This document shows positions 1 through 7,223 of a DNA stretch of 61,693 nt, one piece after another (within the stretch, counting starts at the first letter, position 1; every line of letters begins with the position of its first letter). The DNA is from CAWUKT01 sp963923035 (GTDB lineage: Bacteria > Bacteroidota > Bacteroidia > J057 > JADKCL01). A program made the position numbers and the translations under genes. The DNA lies in contig CAWUKT010000038.1 in the NCBI GenBank assembly GCA_963923035.1, forward strand, positions 1-61,693, given 5' to 3'. The notes beneath the pieces were generated by a model. It saw nothing but the letters and a program-made list of their open reading frames with translations. It was not told the DNA's origin and searched no databases.

Positions 1-348
1 TCAAAAACAGAGGGTTAAATAAATTGATTTGTGCACGCGTTTTTACACAGTCTCCTGGAGGTGGAAAGTTCCGTGTCGGAGGTGGAAACGGCGAGTCATC
101 GTAGGGAAGGTCGGACCTCGGTGGTAGATGGTCAGGCAATCTAACTGGAAAGCGCCGGAGATGGAGCGGAAGGTTGCCAGTCAAAGGGAGAAGCATTGAG
201 GAAAAAGAGAGGATGCCGAAGCGTGGGAGGGGAAAAATAGGGACGAAGAATGAAAAGGGGCAGTGGAATGGAAAAAGGGCTTCCCAAAACGCCTCTCCGT
301 CGGAGCCTCACCCCGCTCTCCCGTCATTTCTTTGTATATTGATCCACC
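1..348. other. intergenic, no gene recognised
   Basis: No convincing gene. Open frames here are short and lie antisense to, or out of frame with, the sugar dehydrogenase gene that starts at 349. An 11-bp direct repeat (ggaggtggaaa) occurs twice near 57 and 80. No clear Bacteroidota promoter was identified. The left edge may hold the tail of an intergenic region of a gene outside the window. Confidence 0.5.
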
Positions 349-2232
349 ATGAAAAATCGGTTCTGGATCGTCCTTCTCCTCGCTTTTGCTTGCTCCCCGG
401 GAATCCTGTTTGCCCAACCCCAATCCATCTCACTGGTCCAGGTCGCCACCGGGTTTACCGAACCCGTCGACATGACCCACGCCGGGGATGGAAGGCTGTT
501 TGTAGTGGAACAGCGCGGGACCATTGCCTTTACCGAAATCGGCAGCAGCGGCCCTCCCACCATTTTCATGGACCTCCAAAGCATTGTCCGCTCCACCGGA
601 GGCGAACAGGGCTTGCTCGGACTCGCATTTGCCCCCGATTACCCCACTTCCGGCCACTTCTACGTCAACTATACCAACAGCGGCGGCGACCAGGTCATCT
701 CCCGGTTTTCCCGCTCCGCCAACAATCCCAACCAGGGCGATCCCAGCTCAGAATCCATCATCCTGACCATTCCCCAGCCCTTCACCAACCACAACGGTGG
801 CGACCTCGAGTTTGATGGCGATGGCAACCTCCTCATCGCCGTCGGCGACGGCGGAGATGCGGGCGATCCCTTCGGATACGGCCAGGACACCACCTCCCTC
901 CTCGGCAGCCTCCTCCGCATCAACCTCGACCCGGCCACCGGAGTGCCCCTCGCCAATCCCTACTACAACCCCACCGGCGGCGCCCAACGCGAAATCCTCG
1001 CCCCCGGACTCCGCAATCCCTGGCGCATCGCCGTCGATCCCGTCACCCAGAACATCTGGATGGGCGACGTCGGCCAGAATGCCTTCGAAGAAATCGACCT
1101 GCTCGTCCCCGATGACCGGCGGATCCCCAACAATTTTGGTTGGCGCTGCTACGAAGCCAATTCCAGCTTCGACCTGACCAACTGCGGTCCCCCCAGCAGC
1201 TATATCCCTCCGGTCCTGGAATACGCCAACGGCCCGAATGGCGCCGGTTGCTCCGTGACCGGCGGCCGCATCTACCGGGGCAGCCAGTTCAAAAATCTCT
1301 GGGGCTACTATTTCTACGGCGATTTCTGCACCGGCTTCATCCGCGCCATCCCCTACGACGACAATTCCGGGGCCGTCCTGCCTTCCATTCCCGTCACCAA
1401 TACCAGCTTCAACATCAGCTCCTTTGGCGAAGATTACCGGGGCGAAATGTACGTCCTCGACTACCAGGGCGGCATCCTCTACCGCCTCGCGGATACCACC
1501 TGCACCCCGAAGGCGTCAATCCGGGAAGGCAGCCTCCTCCGCAGCTGTGACGGCACCAATACGCTGCACGCGCGGCCCGGGATCGGCTATACCTACCAGT
1601 GGTACGAAAATGGACAGCCCATTCCCAATGCCACCGATTCGATCTACGTGGTCAGCGGCGGCGGCAATTTCCAGGTGGAGGTCACCAACGGCAATTGCTC
1701 CGACCTTTCGGATACGACGCGGGTCCGGCCGGGCACCATCGATGCCCACGTCTACGGCGTTCCGCTCTCCTATCCACTGACCGGTGCACCGCTCACGTTT
1801 GACATTGGGCCGTTCTCGGGCATCCTGACGGGCCCTGGCGCCAACCTCAATACCTTCGATCCCTCCGTGGCTGGCGCGGGCGTGCATACGCTCTACGTCG
1901 AGGTCGACAACGGCGTCTGTACCGGGCTGGACTCGGTGACGATTGAGGTACTGCCCCTTGGTGTGGATGAGAACAAGCCCTGGACCCAATTGCAGGTCTT
2001 CCCCAATCCGACGAGCGATCTGATCTGGCTTTCGTGGCGGCAGCAGGTCTACGACCAGGTCGAAATCACCTTGTTTGATGCCGCGGGGAGAGAAGTCAAA
2101 ACCCAGCAGGAGTTCCGCACTCCCGGCGAGCAGATTCTGCAACTCGATCTGGGCGCGCTCAGCACGGGCGTCTACAATTTGCGGTTCTCGGTGGGCGAGG
2201 AATCCTCTGCCCAGCGCATTCTCGTAGAATGA
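349..2232 (+). CDS. secreted PQQ-type sugar (sorbosone/glucose) dehydrogenase with T9SS sorting domain
   Basis: The protein is 627 aa. A signal peptide spans about residues 1-23, ending in LFAQ. A GSDH six-blade propeller domain covers about 25-385. NHNGGDLEFDGDGN holds His148, matching the catalytic His region of soluble PQQ glucose dehydrogenase, and GLRNPWRIAVDP follows near 220-230. Known family role: PQQ- and calcium-dependent oxidation of sugars outside the cytoplasm. After residue 385 comes an Ig/PKD-like stretch, then a type A T9SS C-terminal domain starting at VFPNPTSD. The inferred location is the cell surface or outside. The ATG at 349 directly precedes the signal peptide. The T9SS gene at 2271 follows after 38 bp, so the two may be co-transcribed. 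The sugar substrate cannot be told from sequence. Confidence 0.88.
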   Translation: MKNRFWIVLLLAFACSPGILFAQPQSISLVQVATGFTEPVDMTHAGDGRLFVVEQRGTIAFTEIGSSGPPTIFMDLQSIVRSTGGEQGLLGLAFAPDYPTSGHFYVNYTNSGGDQVISRFSRSANNPNQGDPSSESIILTIPQPFTNHNGGDLEFDGDGNLLIAVGDGGDAGDPFGYGQDTTSLLGSLLRINLDPATGVPLANPYYNPTGGAQREILAPGLRNPWRIAVDPVTQNIWMGDVGQNAFEEIDLLVPDDRRIPNNFGWRCYEANSSFDLTNCGPPSSYIPPVLEYANGPNGAGCSVTGGRIYRGSQFKNLWGYYFYGDFCTGFIRAIPYDDNSGAVLPSIPVTNTSFNISSFGEDYRGEMYVLDYQGGILYRLADTTCTPKASIREGSLLRSCDGTNTLHARPGIGYTYQWYENGQPIPNATDSIYVVSGGGNFQVEVTNGNCSDLSDTTRVRPGTIDAHVYGVPLSYPLTGAPLTFDIGPFSGILTGPGANLNTFDPSVAGAGVHTLYVEVDNGVCTGLDSVTIEVLPLGVDENKPWTQLQVFPNPTSDLIWLSWRQQVYDQVEITLFDAAGREVKTQQEFRTPGEQILQLDLGALSTGVYNLRFSVGEESSAQRILVE

Positions 2233-2270
2233 TCCATGCGAACCGTTACGTTTTTTCGTTGGAGAAATAG

Positions 2271-3443
2271 ATGAAGTATCCAGTCTATCGGTGGCTTTTG
2301 GCCTGCCTCTTCGCGGTGGCCGGTTCGGGGAATATTTTTTCCCAACTCGGTACCCCTCCCTCCAACGACGATTGCCAAAACGCCCTCCGCATCGAACCGG
2401 GACAGATTTACCAGCACGTCGACAATGCCTACGCGACCCGGGGATTCCCCTTCCAAAGTCCCGATACCCTGCCCGGAACCTGCATCCAGAGCCTCGAGAA
2501 TGACCTCTGGTACGAGTTTACGACCTCCGACGAGTTCGAGGTCTACGAAGTGGTGATCTCTTCGTATTCCTGCAATACGCCAGCCGGGCTCCAGGCCCTG
2601 CTCATCCAGTCGGACGACTGCAACAGGAAGCATTACCGTTACCGCGCCTGCTCGAATACCCAGACCCTGGACACGATCAAATTGTACCTGCAAAATGACG
2701 AGCCGGGCGCCCATTTCTTCATCTACATCGACGGCTACGACGGGACGATTTGTGATTTTGATGTGTCGTTGAAGGGCAAGAAAAAGGTCCAGGGGGACGA
2801 TTACCGCTACCTCCGCTACGACTATATCCTCTCCGAACTGCCCTATGGCTATCCCGATGGACTGGAAACGATCTTCGAGAACAATGAAGCGGTGATTATT
2901 TGGGAAAGTGCCCCGGAAGAAGACATCGCCTGGTTCCTGATTGAGCGAATGCCAGACGACCTGCAAGATGTGGCCGAGGAAAACCACTACGCCCAGGTGG
3001 TCGGCCGGATGCGGCCTTCCAACCGCGTTGGAGCTGGACGGGCCACGTATATCTTCAAGGACCAACGAACGATCTTTGAGGATGGGAAAAAATACCGGTA
3101 CCGCATTGTGACGGTGGATTCAAAAGGCGACCGCTCGACTTCCGAGGTTTTTAACCTTTCCGCCGCATTGATTGATGATTTCTTTGTGGGAGATGTCAAA
3201 CAAGGACCCCAGGAAGGCCAACAGGTCGTCTACTATATCAACCGGAAGAAGAAGCAGGACTTTTCGTTGCGGGTGGAAAATGGCCTGGGCGAAGTCATCA
3301 AGTCCCTGGAAATGAAAAAGGTCACGGCTCCGGACGGAGAGGTGACCATCGACATGAGTGAATATCCTTCGGGCTTCTACACGTTCATCATGGGCAACGG
3401 GAAGGATGAATTTCGCCGGGAATTTTTCCTGGAAGAGAACTAA
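2271..3443 (+). CDS. secreted protein with T9SS-type C-terminus, function unknown
   Basis: The protein is 390 aa with a signal peptide at about 1-24 (MKYPVYRW to FSQ). The mature N-terminus carries PSNDDCQNA, a motif common at the start of Bacteroidota surface domains, followed by a beta-rich region to about residue 170. A fibronectin-III-like stretch around 200-290 has alternating aromatic residues. The last 75 residues (SLRVENGLGEVIKS to YPSGFYTFIMGNG) resemble a type A T9SS sorting domain but lack the usual PNP opening. It lies 38 bp after the sugar dehydrogenase. Its stop overlaps by 4 bp the stop of the convergent ABC ATPase gene. No catalytic motif was recognised. Confidence 0.8.
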   Translation: MKYPVYRWLLACLFAVAGSGNIFSQLGTPPSNDDCQNALRIEPGQIYQHVDNAYATRGFPFQSPDTLPGTCIQSLENDLWYEFTTSDEFEVYEVVISSYSCNTPAGLQALLIQSDDCNRKHYRYRACSNTQTLDTIKLYLQNDEPGAHFFIYIDGYDGTICDFDVSLKGKKKVQGDDYRYLRYDYILSELPYGYPDGLETIFENNEAVIIWESAPEEDIAWFLIERMPDDLQDVAEENHYAQVVGRMRPSNRVGAGRATYIFKDQRTIFEDGKKYRYRIVTVDSKGDRSTSEVFNLSAALIDDFFVGDVKQGPQEGQQVVYYINRKKKQDFSLRVENGLGEVIKSLEMKKVTAPDGEVTIDMSEYPSGFYTFIMGNGKDEFRREFFLEEN

Positions 3444-4144
3444 CCTTCTGCGTAGACCGCGTCCCAGGCTTCCTTCCAATTTCCTTTCGCCGTATTGTAT
3501 GTCACCGCGCCATCGCGTAAGCCGATGATGTGCGCGCCTGCCTGTTCGACCGCTTCGCGGTCGTGGCTCGTGCAGACAATCTGCCGCCCTTCCTTCGCCA
3601 ACTCCGCCAACAATTCATACAGCTGACAGCGGTACAAGGGATCCAATTGCTGGGCGGGCTCGTCCATCAGGAACCAGGGCGCATCCTGGCACAGGGCCCG
3701 CGCGATCAGCACCCGCTGCAATTCGCCGCCGGAGACTTCATCCAGGAATCGGTCCCGAAAGGGCTCTAGCGACATGCGTTCCAGGGCCCAGTCGGCCTGT
3801 TTGCGATCTGCGGGAGAATAATTTCCCAGCAGCGACAAATAGGGATAGCGGCCCATGAGGACAAAATCAAATACCGATACCTGAAAGGGGAAGGTGGAGC
3901 GCTGGTGGACCAACGCCATTTGGCGCGCCCGTTGGCGCGGAGAGAGGTTGAGGAGGGATTGGCCATCCAATGTGATGCTGCCCTGGTAGGACAATTCACC
4001 GGCGATGGCCCGCAACAGGGTCGTTTTTCCGGACCCGTTTTTTCCAATGAGATAGGTCAAATGACCAGAAACGGAAAGAGAAACGTCCTTTAAAACGCTT
4101 CTCTTCCCGAGCCGTACGGCCAGATGCTGGAGTTCAAGGAGCAA
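3440..4144 (-). CDS. ABC transporter ATP-binding protein, FecE/BtuD-like
   Basis: The protein is 234 aa. Walker A is GKNGSGKTT at 34-42, the Q-loop VHQ at 79-81, the signature SGGELQR at 138-144, Walker B ends FLMDEP near 158-163, and the switch His is in TSHD near 193. The layout fits ATPases of iron-siderophore, haem or cobalamin importers. No permease or binding-protein gene is adjacent, so the partner must be encoded elsewhere. The ORF starts at a TTG two codons after the stop of the DUF2795 gene and in the same frame. No upstream ATG is possible because that stop is in frame. The cobalamin adenosyltransferase gene upstream makes a corrinoid link possible but unproven. Confidence 0.85.
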   Translation of the reverse strand: MLLELQHLAVRLGKRSVLKDVSLSVSGHLTYLIGKNGSGKTTLLRAIAGELSYQGSITLDGQSLLNLSPRQRARQMALVHQRSTFPFQVSVFDFVLMGRYPYLSLLGNYSPADRKQADWALERMSLEPFRDRFLDEVSGGELQRVLIARALCQDAPWFLMDEPAQQLDPLYRCQLYELLAELAKEGRQIVCTSHDREAVEQAGAHIIGLRDGAVTYNTAKGNWKEAWDAVYAEG

Positions 4145-4147
4145 GCC

Positions 4148-4366
4148 TCAATACTCGTCCTCATTGAAGAGGAAATCATCTTTGGTCGGGTAATCCGGCC
4201 AAATCTCGGTGATTTCATCGTAGGGTCCAGGTTCTTCGAGGTCCTGGAGATTTTCCACGACTTCAAGCGGCGCCCCGGAGCGTTGCGCGTAATCAATGAG
4301 CTCATCCTTGGTAGCAGGCCAGGGAGCGTCTTCGAGGTAGGTGGCTAGTTCAAGCGTCCAATACAT
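4148..4366 (-). CDS. DUF2795 domain protein
   Basis: A 72-aa acidic protein beginning MYWTLELATYLEDAPWPATK and ending in acidic residues (FLFNEDEY). The segment LEDAPWPATKDELIDYAQR matches my memory of the short DUF2795 family common in Bacteroidota. There is no signal peptide or membrane segment. The family has no established function. It sits upstream of the ABC ATPase with only one codon between the TGA stop and the ATPase TTG start, so the two are probably co-transcribed and translationally coupled. Confidence 0.85.
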   Translation of the reverse strand: MYWTLELATYLEDAPWPATKDELIDYAQRSGAPLEVVENLQDLEEPGPYDEITEIWPDYPTKDDFLFNEDEY

Positions 4367-4544
4367 TGTACTAAACTTAGATTTTAGAGGTTGGCAAATG
4401 AAAGCAAAAAGTCTGAAATAAACAATGGAAGATTTTCAAATCTTTTTCTTTCGATTCCCGGATTATACGATCATCCATACATCCAACGGGGTTACGCAGC
4501 CGGGTGAAAATGGTTGCCTATGGGAGTAAAATAATGTTTCAGCG

Positions 4545-5102
4545 TCACTTTTTTGACCGGGGTGTCCACGCGATTTCGGGGGAGCCGGTGCGGTGGGTGA
4601 TGAGTCGGGAAAAGGAAAAGAGCCAATCGCTGAGGCGGTTGAGGTACTTGAGGATGACCGGATCGACGGAATCTGTGTCGTTTAAATGCACGGCCAATCG
4701 CTCGGCCCGGCGGCAGACACAGCGGGCCACATGCGCGGCAGAATTGGCGACATGGCCTCCGGGCAAAACGAAGTTCCGAAGGGGTGGCAACTCTTCGTCC
4801 ATCTTGTCGATGGACTGTTCGAGGATTTCCACCGCATCCGCATTGATTTCGGGCAGTTGCAGCTTGGCACTCGCGCCGGGCCCCGTCGCCAGGTGCGACC
4901 CAATGGTGAACAAATTGTCTTGGATGTCCTTGATGAATCCATTGTACTCGTCCACCGGGTTCTGGTCCTTCAGCAGTCCGAGATTTGCATTCAACTCGTC
5001 CACCGCGCCGTAGGTCTCGATCCGCAGGTGATGTTTGGGAACCCGATCTCCCCCCAGCAAGGCGGTTGTTCCATCGTCTCCGGTACGTGTATAGATCTTC
5101 AT
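4545..5102 (-). CDS. ATP:cob(I)alamin adenosyltransferase, PduO type
   Basis: The protein is 185 aa, the usual length for the family. The N-terminal MKIYTRTGDDGTTALLGG is the ATP-binding signature of PduO/MMAB enzymes. YGAVDELNANLGL follows, and CRRAERLAVHL around 130-140 holds conserved arginines. Known reaction: adenosyl transfer from ATP to reduced cobalamin, giving adenosylcobalamin for mutases such as methylmalonyl-CoA mutase. It is predicted cytoplasmic. It lies 20 bp downstream of the lipoprotein gene in the minus-strand group that starts with the CoA-transferase genes, so acyl-CoA metabolism may be the shared theme. The ATG at 5102 is the only sensible start. Confidence 0.92.
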   Translation of the reverse strand: MKIYTRTGDDGTTALLGGDRVPKHHLRIETYGAVDELNANLGLLKDQNPVDEYNGFIKDIQDNLFTIGSHLATGPGASAKLQLPEINADAVEILEQSIDKMDEELPPLRNFVLPGGHVANSAAHVARCVCRRAERLAVHLNDTDSVDPVILKYLNRLSDWLFSFSRLITHRTGSPEIAWTPRSKK

Positions 5103-5122
5103 GGTTTATTTCTCGTTTTCGT

Positions 5123-5638
5123 CTACAACCCCTGTAAGGGCGCAAAGTTCAGGGAAAAGCTCTTTTTATCACTCAATAACCTCAGGGCAATATCCAGTTG
5201 CCGGTCCCGGTCGCGCCATTGGAAGTCGCCAAAGCTGCCGTCGGGGACGCCGTGCCGCTGCCGAAGCCAGGCTTCGGTCTCGTTGTAGCGGCGGGAGGCC
5301 ATCCCTTCGTCGGGCAAGAAGACATTGAGGATGATGGCATTGACAATGCGGGGATCGCCCATCCGGCTCATGTATTCGATGACCGCCCTCTCCCCCAGCC
5401 CGGTCTGCAATTGGTAGACCAAGCCAAATTCATCGTCGGTCTTCAGGGGCAAGGTTTCTTTTTCCCGCACCTCCCCCAACAGATCCTCCAATTTGAAGCC
5501 GCGGAAGGTGCCTTCTTCACTTTCCCCAAAGACCTCCACAAACCACTGGGAGGCCCCACTTTCTGTTTCGCCACAGCCCATCCCCACCACTCCTAAGAAG
5601 AGGGTCCACGTGGCCCAGAACCGCCAACTCAGCCTCAC
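5123..5638 (-). CDS. small lipoprotein, unknown function
   Basis: The protein is 171 aa. A signal peptide ends in a lipobox-like VVGMGC at about residues 17-22, so lipidation is predicted. The mature part is mixed alpha/beta with YMSRMGDPRIVNAIILNVFL near the middle. I do not recognise the family. It starts with GTG at 5638, and that codon overlaps the TGA stop of the CoA-transferase B gene in a GTGA junction, which suggests translational coupling. The adenosyltransferase gene follows after 20 bp. Confidence 0.75.
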   Translation of the reverse strand: MRLSWRFWATWTLFLGVVGMGCGETESGASQWFVEVFGESEEGTFRGFKLEDLLGEVREKETLPLKTDDEFGLVYQLQTGLGERAVIEYMSRMGDPRIVNAIILNVFLPDEGMASRRYNETEAWLRQRHGVPDGSFGDFQWRDRDRQLDIALRLLSDKKSFSLNFAPLQGL

Positions 5639-6291
5639 AGCTTCATTTCAGGGACGTCCTCGGGAATGACCAGGCGTCCGGCGGTCTTTTCCTTGACTTC
5701 TTCCTTGGTGACGCCCGGAGCAAGCTCCCGGAGCAGGAATCCATCGTCGGTGATGTCGAGCACGGCGAGGTCGGTCACAATGCGGCGGACGCAGCGGACG
5801 CCCGTAATGGGCAGGCGACACTGCGGCAACAGCTTGGAAGCGCCGCGCTTGTTGGTGTGGGTCATGGCCACGATGATGTTGTCGGCGGAGGCGACGAGGT
5901 CCATGGCCCCGCCCATGCCTTTGACCATCTTGCCGGGGATCTTCCAGTTGGCGATGTCGCCGTTGTCGGCGACTTCCATTGCGCCGAGCACGGTCAATTG
6001 GACGTGTCCGCCGCGGATCATCGCGAAGCTCGTCGCGGAATCAAAGAGGCTGGACCCGGGCAAGGTGGTGACGGTCTGCTTGCCGGCGTTGATGAGGTCG
6101 GCGTCGACGTCTTCTTCGTAGGGAAATGGTCCCATCCCGAGCAATCCGTTTTCGGATTGGAAGACCACGCTGATGCCTTCGGGGATATAGTTGGCGACCA
6201 GGGTCGGAATCCCGATGCCGAGGTTGACGTAGTAGCCGTCTTCCAGTTCCTGCGCAATCCGTTGCGCGATTTGAGTTTTATTTAAAGCCAT
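5635..6291 (-). CDS. scoB: 3-oxoacid CoA-transferase subunit B
   Basis: The protein is 218 aa, the normal length for the B subunit. It has YYVNLGIGIPTLVANYIPEG near the N-terminus and SENGLLGMGPFP, where the Glu of SENG is the family's catalytic glutamate. Known reaction: CoA transfer between succinyl-CoA and acetoacetate or a related 3-oxo acid. It acts in the cytoplasm as an A/B heteromer. The A-subunit gene lies 38 bp upstream. Its stop overlaps the start of the lipoprotein gene by 4 bp. An alternative is a butyrate/acetoacetate CoA-transferase of the same family. Confidence 0.93.
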   Translation of the reverse strand: MALNKTQIAQRIAQELEDGYYVNLGIGIPTLVANYIPEGISVVFQSENGLLGMGPFPYEEDVDADLINAGKQTVTTLPGSSLFDSATSFAMIRGGHVQLTVLGAMEVADNGDIANWKIPGKMVKGMGGAMDLVASADNIIVAMTHTNKRGASKLLPQCRLPITGVRCVRRIVTDLAVLDITDDGFLLRELAPGVTKEEVKEKTAGRLVIPEDVPEMKL

Positions 6292-6329
6292 GGGCTTGAT
6301 TTCTAAATTTCAGATTCAAATTTTCAATC

Positions 6330-7028
6330 TCACGCCCGCGGCGTGACCGTTCTCTGCTCGATTCTCTTTTCATAGTTAACTCCTTCGAAGATTCGCTGCA
6401 CGAAAATGCCTGGCGTATGAATCTCATTCGGATGGAGTTCGCCGGGTTCGACGAGGTGCTCGACTTCGGCGACGGTGATCTTGCCGGCCATGGCCATCAT
6501 CGGATTGAAGTTGCGGGCGGTGCCTTTGAAGATGAGGTTGCCGTGGCGGTCGCCTTTCCAGGCCTTGACAAAGGCGAAATCAGCCTTGAGGGCGTGCTCG
6601 AGGAGGTAGTACTTGCCGTCGAACTCGCGGATTTCTTTGCCTTCGGCTACTTCGGTGCCGTAGCCCGCGGGCGTATAAAAGGCGGGGATACCCGCGCCAC
6701 CGGCCCGGATCCGTTCCGCCAGACTGCCCTGGGGAATCAGATCCACCTCCAATTCGCCACTCAACAATTGCCGCTCGAACTCAGCGTTTTCGCCGACATA
6801 ACTGGAAATCATCTTGCGGACCTGCCGCTGCTGGAGCATGAGGCCGATCCCAAAATCGTCCACGCCCGCATTGTTGGAGATGCAGGTCAGGTCCTTGACC
6901 CCCAGGTTTACCAGGGCGGAGATGGCATTTTCCGGGATGCCACACAAGCCAAAGCCTCCCAGCATCAACGTCATGCTGTCCCGGACGCCCTCGATGGCGG
7001 CCTCCGCATGGGGATATACTTTATTCAT
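6330..7028 (-). CDS. scoA: 3-oxoacid CoA-transferase subunit A
   Basis: The protein is 232 aa, a typical A-subunit length. It shows SMTLMLGGFGLCGIPENAI (CoA-binding glycine-rich segment), TCISNNAGVDDFGIGLML, and GGAGIPAFYTPAGYGT, all characteristic of the SCOT/AtoD alpha subunit. It pairs with the B subunit encoded 38 bp downstream and is the first gene of a probable minus-strand operon with the lipoprotein and the cobalamin adenosyltransferase genes. The ATG at 7028 is well placed. A weak promoter-like pair (TTG, 19 bp, TTAATTTA) lies upstream within 7029-7090. Confidence 0.93.
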   Translation of the reverse strand: MNKVYPHAEAAIEGVRDSMTLMLGGFGLCGIPENAISALVNLGVKDLTCISNNAGVDDFGIGLMLQQRQVRKMISSYVGENAEFERQLLSGELEVDLIPQGSLAERIRAGGAGIPAFYTPAGYGTEVAEGKEIREFDGKYYLLEHALKADFAFVKAWKGDRHGNLIFKGTARNFNPMMAMAGKITVAEVEHLVEPGELHPNEIHTPGIFVQRIFEGVNYEKRIEQRTVTPRA

Positions 7029-7223
7029 AGATCGTAAGTTTTAATCATGGAAGGGATAAATTAACCGCAATTCCCAGAAATGGCAATGGAGAAACCCCAT
7101 TTTAAAACTGACATTTTTCTTCCTCCCATTTTTCCGCCTCACGCTCTGCCCTTTTTCCCCCACCTGAAATTTTCCTCGGGCGCTTGGCGGAGGGAAAAAT
7201 GAGCCTTAAATTCAGCGCGGAAC

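Noticed and set aside
174..815. Plus-strand open frame overlapping the sugar dehydrogenase
   Set aside because: Low-complexity Pro/Arg translation in a shadow frame of a clear gene; no start support.
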